Shown one piece after another: positions 57,001 through 64,000 of a stretch of DNA of 64,000 nucleotides. Each line of letters opens with the position of its first letter. Positions within the stretch are counted from its first letter, which is position 1. Source of the DNA: Tritrichomonas musculus (lineage: Eukaryota > Parabasalia > Tritrichomonadida > Tritrichomonadidae); NCBI GenBank assembly GCA_039105265.1, contig JAPFFF010000008.1:5952001-6016000 (forward strand). The letters are read 5' to 3'. The notes beneath the pieces were generated by a model. It was not told the DNA's origin. It saw nothing but the letters and a program-made list of their open reading frames with translations, and did not search any database. Made by a program: the position numbers and the translations under genes.

Positions 57001-58411
57001 AAAGCGAATGATTTCCTTTTTTATTTTCATTTTCTAGATATAAATTAACTTTATACTGGCCGTTTGATGGAGGAAAGAAAGAAACTTGTACTTCATAACG
57101 ACTTCTATCAAATGGAATCTCAAGTTTCACAAAATCATATTTCAAATCTTCAACCAATTCATCCTCAATGAAACTATTTTTTTTAAGTTTGAAAGCTTCT
57201 AACATGAGATTTGAATTAGCTTTTGATACGGCATATCGAATGATAACTCCACTGCGAACATTGCAATGAAGCGTGCTTGGACTGATTGGTATAAATTTGG
57301 TTGAATGAAACGAATTGTATTGAATTGGAATTGATCCTGAAAATTCCTTCAAATTGTTAGCATAATAAGTTACAGTCTCAATTCCATCAAGATACATTTC
57401 AACCATATAAAAGCCAACTTTAGGAAACAAATTATATACTTTAAATCGACATCGTTCGCGATGTTTTGGCAACGATTTTGATATAATTTCATAACTCGTT
57501 AGTCCATCTGTTTGAATTTCTTCAAATTCGTTGTCTTTTTTAATGTAATACTTAAAAATGATGTCATCAATAGGTCCAACACAACTGAAAGTTCTTTCAA
57601 CTTGACCAAATTGCGAATGTATCAAAATTCCAGGGAAGTTTTCAGTCTTAATTTGTCTGCCAAATGGCCGAATTTTAATTGATTGATAAAAATCATTGAA
57701 ATTGTAATGAATTTTAAGGAGTTTCTTACTTTCATCGCATGGAAAATGACTACATAGCGATTTATTTAATGGAATCAGAAAATAATCAGGCTGAAAATTG
57801 GGTTGAAATTCATGTTTTTCAGTAAGATAGCCAGAGGCCCATGTTGGCTCTGATATGAAAGGAATTTCATCAATTTCAACGTATATTGATGAATGATTAG
57901 CTTTGATTATTTCAGGTGGTGTTAATGGATTGAAGCTAAAGCCTTTGGAATAATTATCGTATCTTTTTATTTTAATGCGATTTGTATCGATATTAACTCT
58001 TTTCGACATTTCTAAAAAAAATGTGGCATAGCCGGTACATACTGCCTTTTTGGTTTTGAAAACTTCTTCTAGAGTAGTTGATTTGTCTCTATCTGAAAAA
58101 TAAAGTTCAACATCATACTCAATGTTAAGAGCAGCATATGCAAAAATAGCAAATAACTTATCAATATCATTTTCTTGTTGGTTGATATATGCAATTAATA
58201 ATTCTATTGTTTCAAATTGATTGTTTTTTATATATTCTGCAATATCTTTTTTGAATTCGGGAATTTGAGGCTCTTTAAGCATTAATGAATTAGCAAGGCA
58301 TGGATATCCATGCTTATCTACCAATTCTTGTGGAATTTGATCTATATCAATTTCATTATCTTCACACTTTTTAACAAATTCGGAAAGAGAGATTGCACAA
58401 TCATCTGACAT
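54008..58411 (-). CDS. Transglutaminase-like (KY-type) protein with coiled coil and PKTQAPVS repeats
   Basis: A 1467-residue protein. Residues about 80-195 form a transglutaminase-like domain: Cys C125 in KKAVCTGYATFF, His H173 in ANHSSIYVEI, and SEPTW with E188 where the family's third residue is usually Asp. It resembles kyphoscoliosis-peptidase (KY) proteins, many of which are thought to be non-enzymatic cytoskeletal linkers. Residues about 200-600 form beta-rich KY-type repeats. Residues about 620-870 are a long coiled coil (LKERINQDEAFDKKL onwards). The next part holds about 26 ten-residue repeats of the form PKTQAPVS(T/A)(T/A), then a Ser/Ala/Pro/Gln tail and a basic end (HQKSDKTRRK). 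The likely role is structural, at the cytoskeleton. The repeats leave other frames open, so long frames on both strands there are spurious. Confidence 0.82.
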   Translation of the reverse strand: MSDDCAISLSEFVKKCEDNEIDIDQIPQELVDKHGYPCLANSLMLKEPQIPEFKKDIAEYIKNNQFETIELLIAYINQQENDIDKLFAIFAYAALNIEYDVELYFSDRDKSTTLEEVFKTKKAVCTGYATFFLEMSKRVNIDTNRIKIKRYDNYSKGFSFNPLTPPEIIKANHSSIYVEIDEIPFISEPTWASGYLTEKHEFQPNFQPDYFLIPLNKSLCSHFPCDESKKLLKIHYNFNDFYQSIKIRPFGRQIKTENFPGILIHSQFGQVERTFSCVGPIDDIIFKYYIKKDNEFEEIQTDGLTSYEIISKSLPKHRERCRFKVYNLFPKVGFYMVEMYLDGIETVTYYANNLKEFSGSIPIQYNSFHSTKFIPISPSTLHCNVRSGVIIRYAVSKANSNLMLEAFKLKKNSFIEDELVEDLKYDFVKLEIPFDRSRYEVQVSFFPPSNGQYKVNLYLENENKKGNHSLYTSYFFDATEVEPNKYVSHPIYYMCKCRKFSPYDSFYNDNKLNMYPSQCCYAVNNRQQTLSFKTNSIDDQLSFQLMHNDDVVSFPAAKKLDDDFVQINFSIPDVFGQYFLYGWVNHVQFIKLPFIYGDKLFNGKEEENEEKLLNKLKERINQDEAFDKKLINYNDAESENELLKKIIEHLNKENDELKTAINKSSNELTHIQNNYKELKRENETFKNENKNLLTNIDQLKNNNGKLITEKEEKIRQLEKNIENIEITNLNLNLINEQLDKDIEIIKNNCKIAEGQIEQLTKENASSKLKIDQLSIDLNQKINEVSFLSKANETIKTHNLNLQSKINQIANENEKIKSAKEKFLIINEEKTKKLKYENENLKKENLEIKIENKNSSNEINLLKDEVARLKFVIEKLKKDIDGFNAKRKEEKNEYMLSIQSNSKANDQKFGSNTQKQRLPVSTASKAQSLAPTKQKQQESTSTVSEAHGIFPTEQKQQLPASTVSKTQTSTSAVSRKQEPPSTEQKQQVSTSTTPKTQAPVSAAPKTQAPVSTTPKTQAPVSTTPKAQAPVSAAPKTQAPVSATPKTQAPVSAAPKTQAPVSAAPKTQAPVSTTPKTQAPVSATPKTQAPVSAAPKTQAPVSTTPKTQAPVSTTPKTQAPVSAAPKTQAPVSATPKTQAPVSTTPKTQAPVSAAPKTQAPVSTTPKTQAPVSTTPKTQAPVSATPKTQAPVSTTPKTQAPVSATPKTQAPVSATPKTQAPVSTTPKTQAPVSTTPKTQAPVSTTPKTQAPVSTDQKQQIPDSTFSIAHSSISTVSKQAIVPEEPKQRAPSSTVPRLQNTTSEASKSPASVPARAPAASKTQSPVPGEPPAPTSALSKPQAPTLTISMAQASKSAEQKQPAHIPAASKPQSSAPGEKKQQASTSAASNRHALHAQMSASTSPAQQSNNSSKSPLISVNITKTKTVTLRAAENKSKSTYSKSFFFTSNSSISTRSSTISRNHQKSDKTRRK
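54659..55440 (-). repeat. 30-bp minisatellite, about 26 units
   Basis: The units read (plus strand) GTAGAAACAGGTGCTTGTGTT plus TTAGGTGTT, with only T/C and G/A variants at two or three sites. They encode TPKTQAPVST or APKTQAPVSA. Units are nearly identical, so expansion or homogenisation is recent. The number of units is probably variable between strains. Confidence 0.95.
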
Positions 58412-58881
58412 TTAAGAAAATAAATAAAAATATTTAAAAATTTCCAAAATTTGGAAAATAATTTAAAATTTTCCAAAAATGGTTTTGATTTTGGAAAAAT
58501 TTATTTTAAACTTTTTGTACAAAATCTGCAATCAGGAAAGATGAATAAAATAGTAAATAACTTTTATATATTTTCTTGGATATCTGTAATGACAATAATT
58601 ATTCATTAAAAATTTATTCCGAACATAATTATGTATTTCAAAGAAAACCAAAATAATTCAAAAATCCTATTCACTGATGGGAGAAAAAAGTAAAGTGTAT
58701 TGTTTGTTTCAATGCTGAGCGATCGTTTGTGAAATCTTTGAAATCTGAAACCATTTTTTTGATTTTATTCGATTGTAATTAGCATCAAAATAATCATTAT
58801 GATTAAAATTAATTGGCAGAGTAATATTTTCTTCAAAGATCATTTGAACTGACAAATCACTATTATGAATTATTTCAATAG

Positions 58882-58921
<40 letters not shown>

Positions 58922-59423
58922 GTTCTTTTCCTTCCGAAATAGAGGAAAGTCCAACAAATGCAACATAACTATATAAATCTTTGAAAATATTTATTAAATT
59001 GGGTTGATGAATTCCTTTTGGTTAAATGATTTGCAAATCATCGGCAGAAAACTTTATTTTCTAGTTATATGTTTTGTGTTTAAAAATGAAATGAAATTAT
59101 TATTAGCTACATTGAATTGTAAAAAAGATGAAAATGATATAGCTGAAATGCAGTTGCAATAAAATTATTTATTTGTTTACATATTGAAAGAATACTCGTT
59201 CAGAGTGTCAAGTTTTTTTTCAGGAAGATGCAAAATTAAAACTTTGTAGAAATCTTTTCAAATTTTTCAGAATAATAACAATTTTTGTTAGAAAAGAAAA
59301 TGGGAATGTTTTTTTGTGATATTTCAAAATAAAAAAATATCTTGGGTTCATAAAATAACTTAATAAAGGTTATTTGTTATTATATTTCCGTTTATTATTA
59401 TTTTTTTAGAATATATATAATAT
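58412..59423. other. AT-rich spacer with a 34-nt T run
   Basis: The T run is at 58884-58917. No gene was seen in about 1 kb. Confidence 0.45.
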
Positions 59424-61058
59424 CTAATTGAGAGAAGAATTTTCTGTTTCTTCTTCATTGAAGTCAACGGAATTTCTGAACGATCCAGAACTATTTCGAC
59501 TACTTCTTCTATCTTGATCACTTTCAGCTAATGGGCTTTGTAATCGATTCTTTGATAATTTACTGGAAATCATCTTTGGACTGGATGGTGGACTGTTTTT
59601 AGTATTACCTCTAATTGGACAAAGTCTCTGCAAATCAGCTTCAAGATTCTCGATAAAACGCTCTGCATTTTCGGCATCTTCTGGTGTGATTTCCCATTCT
59701 TGCTGTGATGAGAATGGATGACTAAATATTTCGAAACGTCGTTTGTTTTCCCTTATAAAATCATCGTGCCTTAGCTTATCTCGAACAACTTTATTTGCAA
59801 GAGCGCATTTCGCTTCTCTGATATCAGCATTAGTGCCATCAACAACGTTTTTAAGGTCTTCTGTACGTTTTTGAAGTTTTGTAATTATATTAGCTTGTTC
59901 TTCAATTTGAGATTGAAGAGAATTAATAATATCGTTACATTTTGATTCGTTTTCATGCGATACAGATTCAAGTTCTTTATTAAGTTCAGTTCGAAGATTA
60001 GAGATTTGATCTTTAACTTCGTTCTTGACCATATTGGCTGTTCCAGATATGGCAATATTACAATCTTCTCCTGAGGTTTCGATTTCTTTAACATCCTCTT
60101 GATTGCATCTAAGTGTTTCTTGTCTTCGTTCTTCTGCTTGCCTCTCTTCTTCAAAGTCTTTTTGGAATAATTGAATTAATTCTTCGAGTTCTTGTCTTTG
60201 CTCATTAATTTGGTTTGTAAGTGCTGCAAGCTCGTCACGATGCGATTCTCTATATTGTTCTTTATCAGCTTTCTTTCTAATCTTTAGCTCTTCACCTTCC
60301 TTATAGATTTTGTTAAAACAGCGATTAATTAATTCCGTAGTTGATTCGGCTGCTCTATTTCTAATTTCACTAAAAGCCCAAGCAATAAAATAATTTAAGT
60401 CAATTTCATGCATTTTTCTTGATCTAAAGATCTTTGATCTTTGTTCTGGAGCCAATTTTTCAAAGTTAATTAAAAATGTTAATGGAATACCAGTGGATGG
60501 CTTTTTATCGAAAAGAGTCATTGTGAAATTTAATAATTTATCAGCATCAATTTCATGGGGATCTGCAGAAAGCAAAGTTTCAAAGATAACTTCTGGAGGT
60601 AAAGTCATAAATCTATCATCTTCCATTGCATCGTTGATATTTGCTGCAACAGCTAGAATATCTTCATTTTCGGTTGTATTTGTACTTGTTTTATCAACAA
60701 GAATTTGAACATAATCAATTGGATCAGGTGGTTGAATATTTTTGGAGTTTATATAATCATTTGCAAATTTTTCTAGTGAAGAAATACCCCAATCGCTTGA
60801 TAAGTATAGTAACTCATAAGCGTTTTTAGAATTTATTTGAAATGGCTTTAGGTTGCATGCGGAAACAAAGGCTTTAAATGTATCTTTATCGACTTTTCTC
60901 ATAATTCGACCTTCTGTAATTCCTCTATCAAGGAGAGATGCACACTTTTTGGACATTTTTGCAAATAAATCACCTTTAAAAATGTACCTATGATTTCCAT
61001 TGATAAGTGTAAATGTTTGATTTATAACAAATGATTCGATGTTTGTGATTTCAAACAT
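59424..61058 (-). CDS. BTB-like domain protein with long coiled coil
   Basis: A 544-residue protein. Residues about 10-110 fit the BTB/POZ-like fold seen in many trichomonad proteins (FTLINGNHRYIFKGDLFAKM then ASLLDRG, KAFVSACNL, and NAYELLYLSSDWGISSLEKF). A helical BACK-like region (about 130-260) follows, then a coiled coil (about 270-430: EQYRESHRDELAALTNQINE, then ELEELIQLFQKDFEEERQAEER). The tail is Ser-rich. Proteins of this layout are abundant in trichomonads and of unknown function; a role as oligomerising adaptor is inference. No catalytic motif. Confidence 0.75.
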   Translation of the reverse strand: MFEITNIESFVINQTFTLINGNHRYIFKGDLFAKMSKKCASLLDRGITEGRIMRKVDKDTFKAFVSACNLKPFQINSKNAYELLYLSSDWGISSLEKFANDYINSKNIQPPDPIDYVQILVDKTSTNTTENEDILAVAANINDAMEDDRFMTLPPEVIFETLLSADPHEIDADKLLNFTMTLFDKKPSTGIPLTFLINFEKLAPEQRSKIFRSRKMHEIDLNYFIAWAFSEIRNRAAESTTELINRCFNKIYKEGEELKIRKKADKEQYRESHRDELAALTNQINEQRQELEELIQLFQKDFEEERQAEERRQETLRCNQEDVKEIETSGEDCNIAISGTANMVKNEVKDQISNLRTELNKELESVSHENESKCNDIINSLQSQIEEQANIITKLQKRTEDLKNVVDGTNADIREAKCALANKVVRDKLRHDDFIRENKRRFEIFSHPFSSQQEWEITPEDAENAERFIENLEADLQRLCPIRGNTKNSPPSSPKMISSKLSKNRLQSPLAESDQDRRSSRNSSGSFRNSVDFNEEETENSSLN

Positions 61059-61575
61059 TTATATATAAGAAGACCGTTTAACTAGATTAAAAAAGTGGAA
61101 ATATACACGTTAATGTAAATCATTGAATTATTTTCACAATTATTGAGGATATCAATCAAAAAATTCAGTTAAGCTTATGAATTTGGTTTTTAAAAGAATT
61201 ATATCATATCTTTAAAAATTATTCATTATTACAACATTATTTTAATGAAATTATTTTATAATAATTTAATATACATTATTAAGTAATACTATTATTATTA
61301 AAAAATTATATTATAAAGAAATTTTTAGTATTATTACTAATATGTTAGAAAATTTATATATTGGTTTAATAAAATTAAAATTATATAGATATAAACCAAA
61401 ATTTGAATGAATAAATTAACAACTTAACTAATTATTGATGCAAAAATGAAAAAGAATGACTCAGATTTGATGGAATTTACATCCAAATTGTTTACAATAT
61501 ATCAAATAAAAGATATATTATTATATTCATGATAAAATCTATCCAAAAATGATAAAATATTTTGAAAGGTAAGTA
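61059..61575. other. Intergenic spacer
   Basis: About 500 bp of AT-rich DNA with no gene. Its right edge is the TA target of the MITE (61574-61575). Confidence 0.45.
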
Positions 61576-61965
61576 CAGTAAGGTTGTAAAATTCAAAAAC
61601 GTCTCAAAAGAGGAAAATCTACTTTTTCATAGAAAACGATTAAAATGAATTTAAAATAAAAGTCAAAATAACGAATTTAATTCAAATTTGGATTTTCCTT
61701 TATAGCGTTGCGAAAATGGAAAATCCACTTTTTGAATGATGCTCATTTTTTCATATAGAGATAGGAAAACACTATTTGATGAATATAATGTCACAAACAG
61801 CTGTGTGATAAACTTAATCATGGAAATATTATTTCTTAAAACGGTAGGTTTAAACAAGATTTTCTCTCTATTTCTTTATTTCTTTCATTTTTATTAATGA
61901 AAATTTTTTTCTCAAAAAGTCGATTTTCCTATTTTGAAACGTTTTCCAATTTTGAAACCTTACTG
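61576..61965. mobile_element. 390-bp MITE with TA duplication and 52-bp inverted repeats
   Basis: The ends 61576-61627 (CAGTAAGGTTGTAAAATT...) and 61914-61965 are inverted copies matching at 45 of 52 positions, with TA outside both (61574-61575 and 61966-61967). CAGT starts are typical for Tc1/mariner/pogo-type elements. A third, internal copy of GGAAAATCCACTTTTT (61718-61733) is arranged as part of a palindrome with 61690-61698, probably a further binding site. No coding capacity. Seven differences between the ends suggest it is older than the MITE at 8.6 kb. Its right end lies 44 bp before the next gene's ATG. Confidence 0.88.
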
Positions 61966-62009
61966 TATTGAATTTTTGAAAAAGACACGTTTAAAATATT
62001 TTTTTATAT

Positions 62010-62624
62010 ATGACCACAGATTTCTCTGAAAAAGGACAAAAAACTTTGAGATATTCAGTGAAAGATACAGAGTTAGCAAGAGTTCCAGCTCCTTTGCTAC
62101 CAATAGATACAGACGAGTATAAAATTCGTCATGACGATTTAAATAGCGCTCCAAGAGCTGAATTATATGATTGCTTAGCAAGAAATTGGCATCACCCAGA
62201 TTATAGACATGATTATAACGTTCATTACAATGAATTTGCAAGACTTAACAGAAGATTTCATGATTTAAACTATCCCTGCCCCAAATGTAGCAAACCATCA
62301 ACTTTAGAAGAAAAGCAAAATGCTGCAACGGCCTCAACTTTTCGATCTGCTAGTTCAAAAAGCAAAAGTAGGAGCAAAAGTAAATACATGAGTTCTTATC
62401 TTTCTCAAAAAGAACAACCTATGAAAACATTAAAAGATCAAATACTAGAAAAAGCTGCATCAGGTGAATTTCCAGAAGCTGAAAAATTTATAGCTGCTGT
62501 AATGCGATCTTTGTATGAAAATGGAATTGACCCAGAAACTGTTCAATATGCATTCCAAAATGTAGCTCTTCGATTTAATGTTAATGAAAGTTCATCTGAA
62601 TTTGAAATTTGTTTATATTTCTGA
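62010..62624 (+). CDS. Unknown protein of 204 aa, possibly trichomonad-specific
   Basis: Reads MTTDFSEKGQKTLRYSVKD onward. The middle is rich in Tyr, His, Asp and Arg (LARNWHHPDYRHDYNVHYNE), with a CPKC pair that could bind metal but lacks partners. A Ser/Lys-rich linker (ASSKSKSRSKSK) follows, then a helical C-terminal part (FPEAEKFIAAVMRSLYENGI). No signal or membrane segment. No family is recognised. The start is close to the MITE, whose end may supply upstream promoter sequence. Composition and length support a real gene. Confidence 0.7.
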   Translation: MTTDFSEKGQKTLRYSVKDTELARVPAPLLPIDTDEYKIRHDDLNSAPRAELYDCLARNWHHPDYRHDYNVHYNEFARLNRRFHDLNYPCPKCSKPSTLEEKQNAATASTFRSASSKSKSRSKSKYMSSYLSQKEQPMKTLKDQILEKAASGEFPEAEKFIAAVMRSLYENGIDPETVQYAFQNVALRFNVNESSSEFEICLYF

Positions 62625-63418
62625 TTATTCATTTTTTTAATAAACTTTCTTCATGAATTCATTTCCCTAAGTATTTAATACAAATAATTCATTTATTTAC
62701 TTTAATCAATATTAATCAAAAGATATTTTGAAAGAAAGATTTAGTGACGTTTGAAAATTTAAATATTCAAAAATTTATAAAAACTATAGAAAAATGTAAA
62801 ACGTATTTTTGTTATGAAAAATTGAAAGCCTACAGTCATTGATTTCTATGGCTTTTCAGAATAAAATTTAAAATTTTGAATGAGGGTTAATGAAATTTTG
62901 CAAATCTGTAAATTTTATTTTTCTTTTTTTGTAAATACTGCAATTTAATTTTTCGTACCTTTTCTTTTAGCAATTATCAATTGATGTACGTTTTTTTTTT
63001 TTTTTGTGAATATGTTTGCGACTTTTTAGAAATGAATAAATTTCCAACATTTTAAATAGTTGCCCATATTCAATTCTGGTAAACATAATGCATATAAATT
63101 AATATCTCTTCAAAAAAAAAACTTTTCATCATTGATTGTATCAAAATTGAAATTTGAGTAAAATTAGATTTGCTTTTTCAAAAAAAAAAAAAAACTTGAA
63201 ATAAAACGAGTATAATGATTAAAGAGGCCCTTTTATTTTTTTGACCATTTATTAAATAAAATAAATTTTTTACAGTCAGAAGGAAAAAAAAATAAAAAAA
63301 TAGTTGGTTTTGAAAATAACTCATACATTTTATTGAATTTTGAATACCTTTTGAAAACAAAAATTTTGAAAATTTTCATTGATATGACAAAGATATTTCA
63401 TTTAATAATTAGGAGGAT
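62625..63418. other. AT-rich spacer
   Basis: Long T/A runs; no coding signal. A TCATTTA initiator-like word at 63398 precedes the next ATG by 21 nt. Confidence 0.45.
63398..63404 (+). promoter_or_regulatory. Initiator-like motif TCATTTA
   Basis: It is 21 nt before the phosphatase start codon and matches the trichomonad initiator pattern. Confidence 0.5.
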
Positions 63419-64000
63419 ATGAAAAAAAATAAAATATATTCATCATTATTCTATTCAATCATCAACAATTGCTTCAATCGGAAGTATCAATCTAATTCTT
63501 ATGTTCCATTTGATCTAAAATATGCAATTGAAGTAATCACAGAATTTAGATCCATTTTAGCAAAAGAACCATCAGTTTTATTATTAAATAGCGAAACAAC
63601 AAAAAATATCGTTGTTGTTGGAGATATTCATGGGAGCATTGAATCATTGGCTAAAATTTTCCTAGAACTAGGTTACCCGCCTGAGAAGAAATATTTGTTT
63701 CTAGGCGATTATGTTGATAGAGGCGAGCACAGCTGCGAAGTAATTATCTTATTATATGTTTTAAAATGCATGTATAAAGATGATATCTTTTTAATTAGAG
63801 GGAATCATGAATTTGGAAATATGACTGAAAATTATGGATTCAAAAATGAATGCTTAAGAAAATTTAGGTCTTCAAATGGTGATCGGGAAGGTGAAATTTT
63901 TTACCAAGAGATAATTGATTCTTTTCCTTATTTACCAATTTGTGCTATTGTTAATAATTCTATTTTTTGTGTTCATGGAGGAATAACAGCACTAATTGAT
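63419..64000 (+). CDS. PP1/PP2A-type Ser/Thr protein phosphatase, N-terminal part (runs off the window)
   Basis: An ATG at 63419 opens 194 codons to the window end. The metal-binding signatures of PPP phosphatases are all present: GDIHGSIESLAK, LFLGDYVDRGEHS, and LIRGNHEFGNM, then CVHGGIT at the edge. The active site uses two metals held by these Asp, His and Asn residues. The N-terminal 60 residues are more variable. The subtype cannot be settled without the C-terminus; PP1-like is likeliest. It probably counteracts kinases like those elsewhere in the window, but no specific link is shown. Confidence 0.9.
   Translation, partial: MKKNKIYSSLFYSIINNCFNRKYQSNSYVPFDLKYAIEVITEFRSILAKEPSVLLLNSETTKNIVVVGDIHGSIESLAKIFLELGYPPEKKYLFLGDYVDRGEHSCEVIILLYVLKCMYKDDIFLIRGNHEFGNMTENYGFKNECLRKFRSSNGDREGEIFYQEIIDSFPYLPICAIVNNSIFCVHGGITALID

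Noticed and set aside
1-64000. CRISPR arrays, bacterial operons, retroelement or Polinton genes
   Set aside because: No evenly spaced repeat-spacer pattern, no bacterial-type gene clusters, and no recognisable reverse transcriptase, capsid or protein-primed polymerase sequence was seen.

Overview
This window is nuclear DNA of a very AT-rich protist with few introns. It most resembles a Tritrichomonas-type parabasalid. The evidence is: a protein kinase fused to BspA-like (LRR_5) leucine-rich repeats; TCA-type initiator motifs within about 25 nt of several start codons; one short intron ending in the trichomonad-type motif GCTAACACACAG; abundant coiled-coil, BTB-like and C2 proteins; many in-frame minisatellites; and several DNA transposons flanked by TA. 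The species assignment is an inference; the sequence shows only the gene styles.

Layout. 0-2.4 kb: a partial unknown gene, the flagellar transport protein IFT25 and a BET-like bromodomain protein, all on the minus strand. 3.47-8.51 kb: a complete 5.04-kb pogo/Fot1-like transposon with perfect 38-bp inverted ends, a TA target duplication and a Myb-like plus DDE transposase. A separate 340-bp MITE follows 124 bp later. 10.2-25.3 kb: kinase-LRR, importin beta, an NXF/Mex67-like mRNA exporter, a tRNA methyltransferase-like protein that has lost its catalytic cysteines, two small genes (one spliced), a coiled-coil protein, a U1 snRNA gene and a membrane PDI-like protein. 25.5-35.1 kb: VPS15, a PUF RNA-binding protein and a DPE2-like glucanotransferase that looks degenerate. 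35.5-39.7 kb: a decayed kinase-Tubby gene beside an intact kinase-C2-C2 gene. 40-46.7 kb: an AT-rich, gene-poor zone holding a 24-bp-repeat protein inside a large inverted repeat, and an hAT remnant. 46.7-64 kb: a C2 protein without an ATG, an ABHD/YheT-type hydrolase, a Rab5-like GTPase lacking the switch II glutamine, a transglutaminase-like coiled-coil repeat protein, a BTB-like coiled-coil protein, a second TA-flanked MITE touching the promoter of a small gene, and the start of a PP1/PP2A-type phosphatase.

The genes do not form an operon or one pathway; they are ordinary housekeeping and signalling genes with short spacers. Shared themes are RNA handling (U1, NXF, PUF, NSUN-like), vesicle and membrane traffic (VPS15, Rab, PDI), and signalling by TKL-like kinases with varied C-terminal modules (LRR, C2, Tubby). 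Several enzymes (NSUN-like, DPE2-like, VPS15 kinase lobe, Rab, transglutaminase-like) show altered active-site residues. The least expected items are the intact Myb-pogo transposon, the U1 gene with its protein-binding loops intact, the intron, the pseudo-methyltransferase and the kinase-Tubby fusion relic.
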